In this document: positions 47,087 through 55,438 of the stretch, piece after piece
Layout of the letters: the number at the start of each line of letters is the position of its first letter
Position numbering within the stretch: the stretch's first letter is position 1
Assembly (NCBI RefSeq): GCF_014358015.1
Contig: NZ_JACONV010000004.1
Span: 1 to 64,000, forward strand
Reading direction: 5' to 3'
Length of the DNA stretch: 64,000 nt
From: Pseudomonas triticifolii
Lineage (GTDB): Bacteria; Pseudomonadota; Gammaproteobacteria; Pseudomonadales; Pseudomonadaceae
Made by a program: the position numbers and the translations under genes
Notes under the pieces: model-generated
The model's input: only the letters and a program-made list of their open reading frames with translations
The model's database searches: none
What the model was told of the DNA's origin: nothing

Positions 47087-48022
47087 TCAGGCATGTGCAG
47101 CCTGATACTCGATGGTCAAATGGGAGACCTCATGTACGTGACCGAGCCTGTCACGGATCACGCCTACTGGCACTTCAATATCAGCCAGGACACTGACGAT
47201 GGCTGCATGGGCCTGCGGCCCGACACGCCAGACGTGCAGATCAATGATGGTCACGTTGCCGATGGCCTGCACAACCTCTCGGATTTCAGCCGCCACGTGC
47301 TCGTCGGTCACGTCCAGTAGAACGCGAGAACTGTCCTTGATCAGGCCATAGGCCCACTTCGCGATGACACACGCACCGACAATGCCCATCAACGGATCCA
47401 GCCAGACCCAGCCCAGATAGCGCCCCGCCAACAGGGCAGCAATGGCAAGCACCGACGTCAGCGCATCGGCCATGACATGCAGATAGGCGGAGCGAAAATT
47501 GTTGTCGCCATGATCGTGGGAATGCCCGTGATCGTGGTGGCCGTGGGCATGCCCGTGCCCGCCCGACAGCAAAACCGCACTCAATACATTGACCGCCAGA
47601 CCGATGACGGCGATCACGGTGGCTTCGCCAAACGCGACGGCGGTGGGCTGAAACAGGCGGACCAGCGATTCGATCCCGATACCCAGTGACACCATGGCCA
47701 GAATCAGCGCCGACGCAAACCCGGCAAGGTCGCCGACCTTGCCGGTACCGAAACTGAACCGGCTGTTATGGGCATTGCGCCGCGCGAACGCGTACGCCCC
47801 GGCAGCAATGCCCAGCGCTCCAGCATGGGTGGCCATGTGCAGACCATCGGCAAGCAGCGCCATGGATCCGGTGATATAGCCCGCCACGATCTCGATCACC
47901 ATCATGACGAATGTCAGGGCCACGACCCACAGCGTGCGCCGGGCATTGCGATCATGGGCAGCACCGAGAAATACGTGGTGATGAGGCTCAGCGGAAGCGT
48001 GGCCGTGGGGTGCGTGGATCAT
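47087..48022 (-). CDS. dmeF: Cation diffusion facilitator, DmeF-type Co/Ni efflux
   Basis: 311 residues from MIHAPHGHASAEPHHHVFLG, with GGGAG 8 nt upstream. Six transmembrane helices. The HxxxD metal site is in ALLADGLHMATHAGALG and YLHVMADALTSVLAI. A long His-rich loop GGHGHAHGHHDHGHSHDHGD lies between helices IV and V, and the C-terminal domain has DVTDEHVAAEIREVVQAIGN. It exports divalent cations to the periplasm. Co/Ni specificity is inferred from the adjoining RcnR-type repressor, 25 bp upstream in the same operon. Confidence 0.9.
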   Translation of the reverse strand: MIHAPHGHASAEPHHHVFLGAAHDRNARRTLWVVALTFVMMVIEIVAGYITGSMALLADGLHMATHAGALGIAAGAYAFARRNAHNSRFSFGTGKVGDLAGFASALILAMVSLGIGIESLVRLFQPTAVAFGEATVIAVIGLAVNVLSAVLLSGGHGHAHGHHDHGHSHDHGDNNFRSAYLHVMADALTSVLAIAALLAGRYLGWVWLDPLMGIVGACVIAKWAYGLIKDSSRVLLDVTDEHVAAEIREVVQAIGNVTIIDLHVWRVGPQAHAAIVSVLADIEVPVGVIRDRLGHVHEVSHLTIEYQAAHA

Positions 48023-48047
48023 CGTGAAGCTCCCTGGACGACCAGCG

Positions 48048-48323
48048 TCATTTGGAATAACGGCGGATGGCTTCGAGCAACTCGTCCAGGCCTTGCGCCC
48101 GGTCTTCATCGCTCAAGTCAGGATGTGCCACATGCTCGCGAGCATGGGCTTCGATGATCTGGTCCAGCAGGCCGTTAATGGCGCCCCGAGTGGCGGCAAC
48201 CAGGTGCAGCGTCTTCGCACAATCGGCATCGTCCTCCAGATTGCGTTCGATCGCCTGGACCTGCCCGGTAATGCGCCGGACACGTTTGAGTAAATCGACC
48301 TTGTCGTTGATCATGTGCGCCAT
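48048..48323 (-). CDS. dmeR: RcnR/CsoR-family metal-responsive repressor
   Basis: 91 residues, all-helical DUF156 fold. The E. coli RcnR Ni/Co ligands are all in register: H3, C35, H60 and H64 (MAH, DCAKTLH, EAHAREHV). This also fixes the start at 48323. It is distinct from copper CsoR, which uses a Cys-His-Cys set. It should repress dmeR-dmeF until nickel or cobalt binds. A G-tract operator lies just upstream. Confidence 0.92.
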   Translation of the reverse strand: MAHMINDKVDLLKRVRRITGQVQAIERNLEDDADCAKTLHLVAATRGAINGLLDQIIEAHAREHVAHPDLSDEDRAQGLDELLEAIRRYSK

Positions 48324-48326
48324 ACC

Positions 48327-48340
48327 ATACCCCCCTTACC
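48327..48340 (-). promoter_or_regulatory. Candidate RcnR/DmeR operator
   Basis: Minus strand GGTAAGGGGGGTAT: a G6 tract flanked by A/T-rich half-sites, the known form of RcnR-type operators (TACT-G6-N-AGTA in E. coli). It ends 4 bp before the dmeR ATG. Confidence 0.7.
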
Positions 48341-48390
48341 TATATAAGAGCGATGGTAGGCGCATCCGGTGCGCGAAGCAAACGCAGGGA

Positions 48391-50424
48391 TCAGCGCACG
48401 TTCTGATACAGCATCATGCGCGAGGTCTCGTGCAGCCCGCGAGTCAGGTCGCGCAGGCGCTCGAACTCTTCAGGGTTCCGCTCGGCGACGTTGTCCAGCG
48501 GCGTGGGCGAGGCCAGATCGTGCAGCGTGGGAGAGCTGCCGTCATGCTCCATTTGCAGCAAGTAATGCTGCGTGACACCGCCGATCAGCGGGAACGTCCC
48601 CTCACGCAGCACCAGTGGCACCACCCGCTCGCCTTCCGGGGCGGGCTGCTGAATATCGCGCCCCATCGCGCCGTTGCTGAACGGCATGCCGGCCATGCCC
48701 GCCAGGGTCGGCAGCAGATCGGCAAGCCCCACCGCTTCGTCGATTACCCGCGTGCCCAGAAGCCCCGGCGCGTGAATCAGCATGGGCACGTTATTGCTCT
48801 CCAGCCCCAGTTGCTCGAAAGCAGGTGCCATGTGCGGAATCTGGCTGATGCGTGTGTTGTGATCACCGAACAGCACGAAAATGGTGTTCTCGTAATAGCC
48901 GCCCGCCTTTGCCAGCTCCATCAGACGACCGATGTTGAAGTCCAGCAAGCGCACCGCGTTGTACTGCTCGACGCTGCGCGAACCGGCGGCCTGAACCTGC
49001 TCAAGCGTCTTGTCGCTGACCTTGAAGCCGTCGTTGTCTTTCGGGATGGTGAACGGCCTGTGATTGCCTGCCGTCTGCACGTACGCGAAGAACGGTTTGT
49101 CGGCGGGCAAGGCGCGCAGGATGCGGTCGCTTTCCTTGAACAGATCCAGATCGGAAATACCCCAGACGTCCACTTGCGGCGATTTCCAGTCGCGCTCGTC
49201 GTACAGGCGCACATCGTCGATGCTGCGCCGGATCAGCGCGTTCATGTTGGCCCAGCCAGAGTTGCCGCCAATCATGTACAGCTTCTCGTAACCCTTAAAG
49301 TCATTGATGATCGTGCGCTGACGCGTGAGCAATGGATGACGTGTGGCGGTCTCTTGACGCGTCACATCGGGAACGCCGGTGATACTCGCCCACACTGTTT
49401 TTGCCGTGCCCGTGACGGGGACGTAAAAGTGCTTGAAGAACCAGCTCTGGGTCGCCAGATGATCCAGATTCGGTGTCGGGTTGAGCGGATTGCCATACGC
49501 GCCGACCGCACTGGTGCCCAGCGATTCCAGCATCACGAACATCACGTTCGGCGGACGATCACCCGGTAGCCGATACGGCTGCACCGGCTGCTGGCGAGTG
49601 AAGTTCGGAACGCTCACATCAGGCTTTTCGACGCCCAGATAGCGGGCCACAACGTCGTAATGCTCGCGCACCTGTTTTTCGTCGTAGCGCGACTGGGCGA
49701 CTTTCAACGTGTCATAGAGGAACAACGCCGGGTTGAGCCCGAGCGCCGCCACCTGACTGTTGCCGGAGAAAAACGCATCGCTCCAGCGCAGTGGCACCGG
49801 GTTTTCCAGGTTGAGATTCTCGACCCGTCCCAGCAGACCGAGGAACGTCGCACACACCATTACGGCTGAAACCGCCGCAATCGACCCACGCGTCATCGGC
49901 TTCGGCGCTCGTTGCAGCGTCACACGCTCAAGTTTGATGAGCGCCCACCCCATCAGCGCAACCGTCAGCAACCAGCCGAAGGTGATCCACAGCACCGGGT
50001 AGGTCTGCCAGAGCATGTCGCGGGAGATCTGTGCGTCTTCCAGATAGCGCAGCACACTGGCATTGAGCCTTACGCCGAGGTACGCGTAGTGGCCGAAGTC
50101 AACGATGTAGACCATCGTCAGAATGGCCAGCGCCAGCACCAGGTAAATCCTCACCACCCAGCGCAACGAGGGCATGCGGATCAGGTTGACACGCGGCAGC
50201 CAGAGCAGCACGGCCACCGGCAGCAGCATCAGCAACGCCAGACGCAGGTCGAAGCGAAAACCGATGCCCAGGGTTTGCAGCACGTCGCCGCGGGTGAACA
50301 GCGTGCCGGGCTCCACGCCCGAAAAACCGTAAAAGAACACCATGCGCAGCACGGCCAGCAACAGAAAAACCAGCACGATCGCGCCCAACCAGTAGCTCAG
50401 GCGTCGTGATTGCAACCCACTCAT
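48391..50424 (-). CDS. LTA-synthase/sulfatase-family membrane phosphatidyl-transferase-like protein
   Basis: 677 residues from MSGLQSRRLSYWLGA, with GAGGGAT upstream. Five N-terminal transmembrane helices (to about residue 190), then a large periplasmic alkaline-phosphatase-superfamily domain: PNVMFVMLESLGTSAVGAYG, TGTAKTVWASITGVP (nucleophile Thr region), and FVLFGDHNTR (metal site). This family includes phosphoglycerol and phosphoethanolamine transferases acting on envelope glycans. The substrate is unknown. It is the last gene of a three-gene operon with a 10-bp gap. Confidence 0.83.
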   Translation of the reverse strand: MSGLQSRRLSYWLGAIVLVFLLLAVLRMVFFYGFSGVEPGTLFTRGDVLQTLGIGFRFDLRLALLMLLPVAVLLWLPRVNLIRMPSLRWVVRIYLVLALAILTMVYIVDFGHYAYLGVRLNASVLRYLEDAQISRDMLWQTYPVLWITFGWLLTVALMGWALIKLERVTLQRAPKPMTRGSIAAVSAVMVCATFLGLLGRVENLNLENPVPLRWSDAFFSGNSQVAALGLNPALFLYDTLKVAQSRYDEKQVREHYDVVARYLGVEKPDVSVPNFTRQQPVQPYRLPGDRPPNVMFVMLESLGTSAVGAYGNPLNPTPNLDHLATQSWFFKHFYVPVTGTAKTVWASITGVPDVTRQETATRHPLLTRQRTIINDFKGYEKLYMIGGNSGWANMNALIRRSIDDVRLYDERDWKSPQVDVWGISDLDLFKESDRILRALPADKPFFAYVQTAGNHRPFTIPKDNDGFKVSDKTLEQVQAAGSRSVEQYNAVRLLDFNIGRLMELAKAGGYYENTIFVLFGDHNTRISQIPHMAPAFEQLGLESNNVPMLIHAPGLLGTRVIDEAVGLADLLPTLAGMAGMPFSNGAMGRDIQQPAPEGERVVPLVLREGTFPLIGGVTQHYLLQMEHDGSSPTLHDLASPTPLDNVAERNPEEFERLRDLTRGLHETSRMMLYQNVR

Positions 50425-50434
50425 TCTTATCCCT

Positions 50435-51055
50435 CTAGACAGCACTGGCAGGCAGGACTGGCGGACGGTTGCGCCCGACGGTCCTGCGATACAGATAACG
50501 AACACCCAGACACACCAGCGCTGCGCAGCAATACAGTGCCAGCAGCGGGTCGATCAGGTAGTCCCAATAGTTTTCCGAAGGCTTGATCCGGAACGTGAAG
50601 GCCAATGTGGCGGCACTGAGCATCACCACGCCCAGTACGCTACGCAGGCAGACCAGCCCCAACGTGATGACAGCGACAATAATGATCATCGTCCTGGGGT
50701 TGTAGCCCCAGCGGTACGGGTCGAAATAGGTCAGCCCCAGCGTGGCCGGATACAGCGTGAGTGCCATGACGGCGAACACCGACAGCACCACCAGACGATG
50801 CGCAGCGGCCATCGGCTTGATCACACCCAGTTGTCGCAGCGTGAGCCAGCCCAGCACCACCAGACTGCTGATCGCCAGATCATCAGTCAGGCTGCGGGCG
50901 TAGGCCGCCAGGGTCAGATCGTTTATCGACACCACGCTGAGTAGCGAAGTCGCTGCCAGCAGACCGCATCGCCACCACAGCGAAGACATCAACGGTGCCA
51001 GCAGAATGAACAGCGTCCACGCAAACGCCAGATGGGCCAGTCCAAGCGCAATCAT
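50435..51055 (-). CDS. Polytopic inner-membrane protein of unknown function
   Basis: 206 residues, about six hydrophobic helices (for example AHLAFAWTLFILLAPLMSSL and TMIIIVAVITLGLVCLRSVL), basic C-terminus RRTVGRNRPP. No recognised motif. It is coupled by a four-base overlap to the sialidase-fold gene upstream and lies 10 bp before the transferase gene, so it probably works with them in the envelope. Confidence 0.75.
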   Translation of the reverse strand: MIALGLAHLAFAWTLFILLAPLMSSLWWRCGLLAATSLLSVVSINDLTLAAYARSLTDDLAISSLVVLGWLTLRQLGVIKPMAAAHRLVVLSVFAVMALTLYPATLGLTYFDPYRWGYNPRTMIIIVAVITLGLVCLRSVLGVVMLSAATLAFTFRIKPSENYWDYLIDPLLALYCCAALVCLGVRYLYRRTVGRNRPPVLPASAV

Positions 51056-52350
51056 AAAAGGTGCTCCGCCAGCCAGGCCTCATTGAAGCTGACATGTTTG
51101 ATAAAGGTGTTGTTCCACGAATAGACCAGGTGATAAAGCCCCTCGGGGCTGCGGATGAAATACGGGTACTCGTACTCGAAATCACAGCCTTGCGGCGAAC
51201 AGACACGCTGATCGAGGTTGCTCAAAAACTCCGCTTCCATCGGCTGGCGACGTGCGCCGCTGGAGCTTCTGAAGCCTTCTCCGATCACCTCTTTGTAGGC
51301 CTCCAGCGAGAACGGCGTACCCAGCGGATCGGGGGATTTATCCAGATCGATCACCGGCCGCCAGATGTCCATCTGCTCGTCGGTGCCGTACAGGCTGAGT
51401 TTGAAGCGCCCTTCGCGCAGGTCATTCAAGGCCACCAGCAACCCCTTGCCCGGCACGCCCACGGCGGCCAGCGACGAATTGGGGTTGCTGGGCGACAACG
51501 GGTGCGGCTCGCTCCAGGTCTGCCCGCCATCTTCTGTGCGGCTGGCCAGTACACGGTGATGGGTTTCACCGGCGTAACGCAGCAGTGCCACGGCGCGCTG
51601 CCCGTCCAGCGGCACCACGGTCGGCTGCAACGAATTCTTGCCGCGGCTGATACGAAACTTATCGATGACGTCGCCATCCGGGCTCAGGTACAGGTATTCG
51701 GCAAACTTGCCGAGAAACTCGTGGTACACCGGCAGGCCGATCGAGCCATCGGCATGGAACACGGGCGCGGCCCGTACCAGCGTGCTGATATTGAGAAACG
51801 GTGAGGTCACCAACTGGCGCGGTGGCGACCAACTGGCGCCCATGTCGCTGGACACCATCGCATTGACGGTACTGCCTGCCCAGCCGCCCACCGAGACCGA
51901 TACGTAGAACAGCCAGAGGCGATTGTCGGGTGCCAGTGCGATCACCGGATTGCCCAGCTTGCGGATGTACTTGCCGGTGCCGGACTGAGTCGATTCGCGA
52001 GTCGCGAGCACCTGCTCGCCGCCCCACTCGCCGGTCGCGGCGTCAAATCGCGAGGTGCGTATCTCGACATCACCCGCGCCTTCACGCGAGCCTGCGAACC
52101 ACACCGACATCAGGTCGCCACCGTGCAATGCCGTGACCGCCGAGGAATGCACAAAGTCATCCAGATCGGAGGAGGCAAAGCGCGAACTGAAGGACGCCTT
52201 GGGCGCGACGCTTTGCGTATTGGCGGTCGGAGTGCTGACTGCAAAGCCGGAAATCCGGTGCAGCGGATGGCTGAGCCATGCGCTGATAAAGATCGACACA
52301 ACGATCAGGCCTGCGCTCCATGCGACCAGGTTTCGGGAAATTACACGCAT
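51052..52350 (-). CDS. Sialidase-fold (BNR/Asp-box) exported or membrane-anchored protein
   Basis: 432 residues. An N-terminal hydrophobic segment (SAGLIVVSIFISAWL) acts as signal anchor or signal peptide. The rest is a beta-propeller with Asp boxes (SSDMGASWSPP, TEDGGQTWSEP) and the arginine-rich region SVWFAGSREGAGDVEIRTSR. This matches the sialidase/neuraminidase-like exo-glycosidase family that bacteria often annotate as exo-alpha-sialidase. Real sialidase activity is unproven. It is the first gene of the three-gene operon. Confidence 0.8.
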   Translation of the reverse strand: MRVISRNLVAWSAGLIVVSIFISAWLSHPLHRISGFAVSTPTANTQSVAPKASFSSRFASSDLDDFVHSSAVTALHGGDLMSVWFAGSREGAGDVEIRTSRFDAATGEWGGEQVLATRESTQSGTGKYIRKLGNPVIALAPDNRLWLFYVSVSVGGWAGSTVNAMVSSDMGASWSPPRQLVTSPFLNISTLVRAAPVFHADGSIGLPVYHEFLGKFAEYLYLSPDGDVIDKFRISRGKNSLQPTVVPLDGQRAVALLRYAGETHHRVLASRTEDGGQTWSEPHPLSPSNPNSSLAAVGVPGKGLLVALNDLREGRFKLSLYGTDEQMDIWRPVIDLDKSPDPLGTPFSLEAYKEVIGEGFRSSSGARRQPMEAEFLSNLDQRVCSPQGCDFEYEYPYFIRSPEGLYHLVYSWNNTFIKHVSFNEAWLAEHLL

Positions 52351-52426
52351 GAAGGGACATCACTGTGGTGAAAGGTAAGGGAGCAGCCGTTTGGATATTG
52401 GGTATGGCGCTAGCGTTGCATGGCGG

Positions 52427-52972
52427 TCATGGCCGCTTATCATCAGGCAACGGACGTCGCTTCCCTGTCAGCATCGACAGCGGCAGGTTGTCACGCACCT
52501 GAACGCTCTCGAAAACCGCCGCTGCCATGTGCAGCACCACCAACGCGCATAGCGTGTTGGCCAAGGTTTCGTGAATCTGCAGCGGCCAGTCGGCGCCCCA
52601 GAGCGCATCGACTTCTTCCATCAGGAAACCGGTCAGGCCCATGCCGAAAATCATCAGCATCATCAGAATCATGACCAGCGCACCGAGCGGCGAATGGCCG
52701 AGGCGGTGCGCAGGCTGGCGCTTGATCAGCGAGCGCACATGCGCCCGCAGCCTTGTCGGGGTCGGCCAGAAGTCGCTCCAGCGCGCACTGGTCGGCCCGA
52801 CAAATCCCCACACAACCCGCACCGCCAGCCAGGCCACTGCGTAGTAGCCCAGCCAGACGTGCCAGTCATCACCCGCTTCGTTGAAGAAGTAGTTGGCGAT
52901 GAAGACACCCGCAATCGAGACGTGAAACAGTCTGATCAGAGGGTCCCAGAGGCGCAGGGAAGACTGGCTCAT
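52427..52972 (-). CDS. Cytochrome b561-family membrane protein
   Basis: 181 residues with four hydrophobic segments and histidines placed for heme b ligation (RLFHVSIAG, DDWHVWLGYY, LQIHETLAN, LVVLHMAAA). Such proteins pass electrons across the inner membrane. Translation is coupled to the PepSY gene (TGATG overlap), and the pair is divergent from a two-component system that probably controls it. Confidence 0.88.
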   Translation of the reverse strand: MSQSSLRLWDPLIRLFHVSIAGVFIANYFFNEAGDDWHVWLGYYAVAWLAVRVVWGFVGPTSARWSDFWPTPTRLRAHVRSLIKRQPAHRLGHSPLGALVMILMMLMIFGMGLTGFLMEEVDALWGADWPLQIHETLANTLCALVVLHMAAAVFESVQVRDNLPLSMLTGKRRPLPDDKRP

Positions 52973-53238
52973 CAGCCCTTGATCTCGCTCTTGACCGCTT
53001 TGCCGGTGACCGGATCGTGATAGATCTCGACCTTGCGCTTGTCTTTATCGAAACCGTAGATCTCGTAGCAGTTGCCGTCAGTGACCTTGAACTTGGTGAT
53101 CTCGTAACCCTGAGCCTTGAGCTGCTCCTGGAACTTGGTCTGGTCCTGCCACTGGGATTTTTCAGCGGTGGTGCATTGCGGGCCGGCCAGCGCCAACGGA
53201 CTGGCCAACAACAGGGAAATCAGCAGGACTTTACGCAT
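52972..53238 (-). CDS. Periplasmic PepSY-domain protein
   Basis: 88 residues with a clear signal peptide (MRKVLLISLLLASPLALAG) and a single PepSY domain (LKAQGYEITKFKVTDGNCYE, KVEIYHDPVTGKAV). This small exported form is commonly encoded beside cytochrome b561 and QseBC/PmrAB-like regulators in pseudomonads. The function is not defined; PepSY domains may inhibit proteases or sense the envelope. Confidence 0.88.
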   Translation of the reverse strand: MRKVLLISLLLASPLALAGPQCTTAEKSQWQDQTKFQEQLKAQGYEITKFKVTDGNCYEIYGFDKDKRKVEIYHDPVTGKAVKSEIKG

Positions 53239-53396
53239 GGGAAATACTCGCAGGCAGTTAATGAGTGCTCACTGTGCGAAACGAATCTTAGGAAAAGCTT
53301 AACGCGCAACAGCTGGTAACATCTTCCCGAACGCCGGGCACTTCGCGAAACTGCATCATGGCGCCCTTCTCCCCCACAATCATTGGTCCAAACGCT

Positions 53397-54059
53397 ATGC
53401 GCCTGCTTCTTGTCGAGGATGATCGAGCCATCGGCCAGGGTATCCGGGTGGCTCTGAACACCGAGGGTTACACGCTCGACTGGCTCGAAGACGGGCTGAG
53501 CGCGCTGCACGCCCTGCGCAGCGAACCGTTCGACCTGCTGCTGCTCGACCTGGGCCTGCCGCGCATGGACGGCTTCGACCTGCTGCGTCAGTTGCGCGCC
53601 GAGGACATCACCTTGCCGGTACTGATCATGACCGCCCGCGACGGCACCGCTGACCGCATCGCAGGTCTGGATGCCGGGGCCGATGACTACCTGATCAAGC
53701 CCTTTGATGTCGAAGAGCTCAAAGCCCGCGTCCGGGCGTTGCTGCGCCGCAGTCAGGGACGCGCACAGCCGCTGCTGGAGCACGCCGGCATCAGTCTCGA
53801 CCCTGCCTCGCAGCAGGTCAGCTATCAAGGCGATGAGGTGCTGATGACGCCGATGGAGTATCAGTTGCTGCATCAACTGATGATCCGCCCCGGCAAGGTG
53901 GTGACTCGCGAGCGCTTGTCAAACACCTTGTATGGCTGGCAGGACAAGGTCGAAAGCAACACGCTGGAAGTGCTGATCCATAACCTGCGCAAGAAACTGT
54001 CCACCGAACTGATCCGCACGGTCCGCGGCGTCGGTTACCTGCTGGAGCTCAAGGCATGA
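53397..54059 (+). CDS. OmpR-family response regulator (QseB/PmrA-like)
   Basis: 220 residues from MRLLLVEDDRAIGQG. Receiver domain with D51 (LLLLDLGLPRMDGF) and K at LIKPFD; C-terminal winged helix (LMTPMEYQLLHQLMIRPGKV, then NTLEVLIHNLRKKL). The stop overlaps the kinase start by four bases (ATGA). Likely targets are the divergent PepSY and cytochrome b561 genes. Confidence 0.93.
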   Translation: MRLLLVEDDRAIGQGIRVALNTEGYTLDWLEDGLSALHALRSEPFDLLLLDLGLPRMDGFDLLRQLRAEDITLPVLIMTARDGTADRIAGLDAGADDYLIKPFDVEELKARVRALLRRSQGRAQPLLEHAGISLDPASQQVSYQGDEVLMTPMEYQLLHQLMIRPGKVVTRERLSNTLYGWQDKVESNTLEVLIHNLRKKLSTELIRTVRGVGYLLELKA

Positions 54060-55429
54060 CCTCGGTACGTGCACGCATTCTGGTCCCGGTGCTGCTGCTG
54101 TTGCTGCTCGGCGACCTGACCATCAGCCTGCTCGCCCTGCGCGACAGCCACCATGAAATCGAAGAAGTCTACGACGCGCAGCTCGCCCAGAGCGCACGCC
54201 TGCTGCAAGGCGTGCTGCGTCAACGCGCGGCGGGCGAACAGGACCTGGACAAGCTCTATCAGGCTTTCGATGAGGCCATGAGCCGGGTCGGCACCAGCGG
54301 CGTGGCGCATCCCTATGAAACCCGCCTGACCTTTCAGGTGTGGCGCACCTCGGGCGAGCTGCTGGTGCGCTCGGCCGAAGCCCCCTTGCTGGCTGCGCCG
54401 CCCAGCGAGGAAGGTTCCCACGACCTGATCGAAAACGGCCACGAGTGGTGCGGCTTTCTGCTGGCCGATCCGCAGCAGGGTTTCCTGATCTGGGTGGGTG
54501 AGCGTGACGATGTGCGGCAGGACCTGATCCAGCGCATCGTCAGCCACACCCTGTGGCCTGCGCTGATCGGCGTTCCACTGTTGATCGTGGCCATCTGGCT
54601 GGCCATTGGCTGGGGCCTGCGCCCGCTGCAACGGATGGCTCGGCTGATCAGCCGACGGGACGCCGACAGCCTGGAGCCGCTCGACGTCTCGCCACTGGCC
54701 AAGGAGCTGGAGCCCATGCAGCACGCGCTCAACAGCCTGCTGACCCAGATCGAGAATGTGCTGGATCGTGAACGCCGCTTTATCGCTGACGCCGCTCACG
54801 AACTGCGCACACCGCTGACCATCCTGCGCATTCATGCGCAAAACGCCCGGCAGGCCGAGACGCCGGAACAACGTCTGGAAGCACTGGATTTTCTGGTCCA
54901 CGGCGTCGACCGCGCAGCGCGTCTGGCGAGCCAGTTGCTGACCATGGCCCGCCTTGAACCGCGCTTGAGCGACAGCCAGTTGACCCGCTTTGAACTGAAC
55001 ACGCTGGTGCGCGAAGAAATGGCCGAGCTGACACCGCTGGCGCTGGAAAAACGTGTCGATCTGGTGTTCGAAGCGGGAGAAGACTGCGTCATCCGCAGCG
55101 ACCCGGCGGCCATCACCATCGCGCTGCAGAACCTGCTGACCAACGCGCTGAACTTCGCCCCGCCTGCCAGCGAAATCCGGGTGGCGCTGCACCCTCAGCA
55201 AGACGGCAGCGCACACCTTTCGGTCGAGGACGCAGGGCCCGGTATCGATGAGCAGCAGAAGGCCCGTCTGTTCGAGCGCTTCTACAGTCAAGGCAACAGC
55301 AATGGCGCGGGCCTGGGCCTGGCAATCGTCGACATGATCGTGCGCAAGCTGGAAAGCAGCCTGCACTTGCGCAACTCGGCACAAGGCGGGCTGTGTGCGG
55401 AATTGCGGCTCAGGAGCAGAACCGTTTGA
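54056..55429 (+). CDS. Sensor histidine kinase (QseC/PmrB-like)
   Basis: 457 residues: transmembrane helix 1 (about 8-28), periplasmic sensor (29-165), transmembrane helix 2 (about 168-186), HAMP, phospho-acceptor H248 (FIADAAHELRTPLTIL), then ATPase boxes (LQNLLTNALNFAP, SVEDAGPGID, GNSNGAGLGLAIVDMI). Cognate to the regulator encoded just upstream. The signal is unknown. Confidence 0.93.
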   Translation: MTSVRARILVPVLLLLLLGDLTISLLALRDSHHEIEEVYDAQLAQSARLLQGVLRQRAAGEQDLDKLYQAFDEAMSRVGTSGVAHPYETRLTFQVWRTSGELLVRSAEAPLLAAPPSEEGSHDLIENGHEWCGFLLADPQQGFLIWVGERDDVRQDLIQRIVSHTLWPALIGVPLLIVAIWLAIGWGLRPLQRMARLISRRDADSLEPLDVSPLAKELEPMQHALNSLLTQIENVLDRERRFIADAAHELRTPLTILRIHAQNARQAETPEQRLEALDFLVHGVDRAARLASQLLTMARLEPRLSDSQLTRFELNTLVREEMAELTPLALEKRVDLVFEAGEDCVIRSDPAAITIALQNLLTNALNFAPPASEIRVALHPQQDGSAHLSVEDAGPGIDEQQKARLFERFYSQGNSNGAGLGLAIVDMIVRKLESSLHLRNSAQGGLCAELRLRSRTV

Positions 55430-55438
55430 AACGACGCT

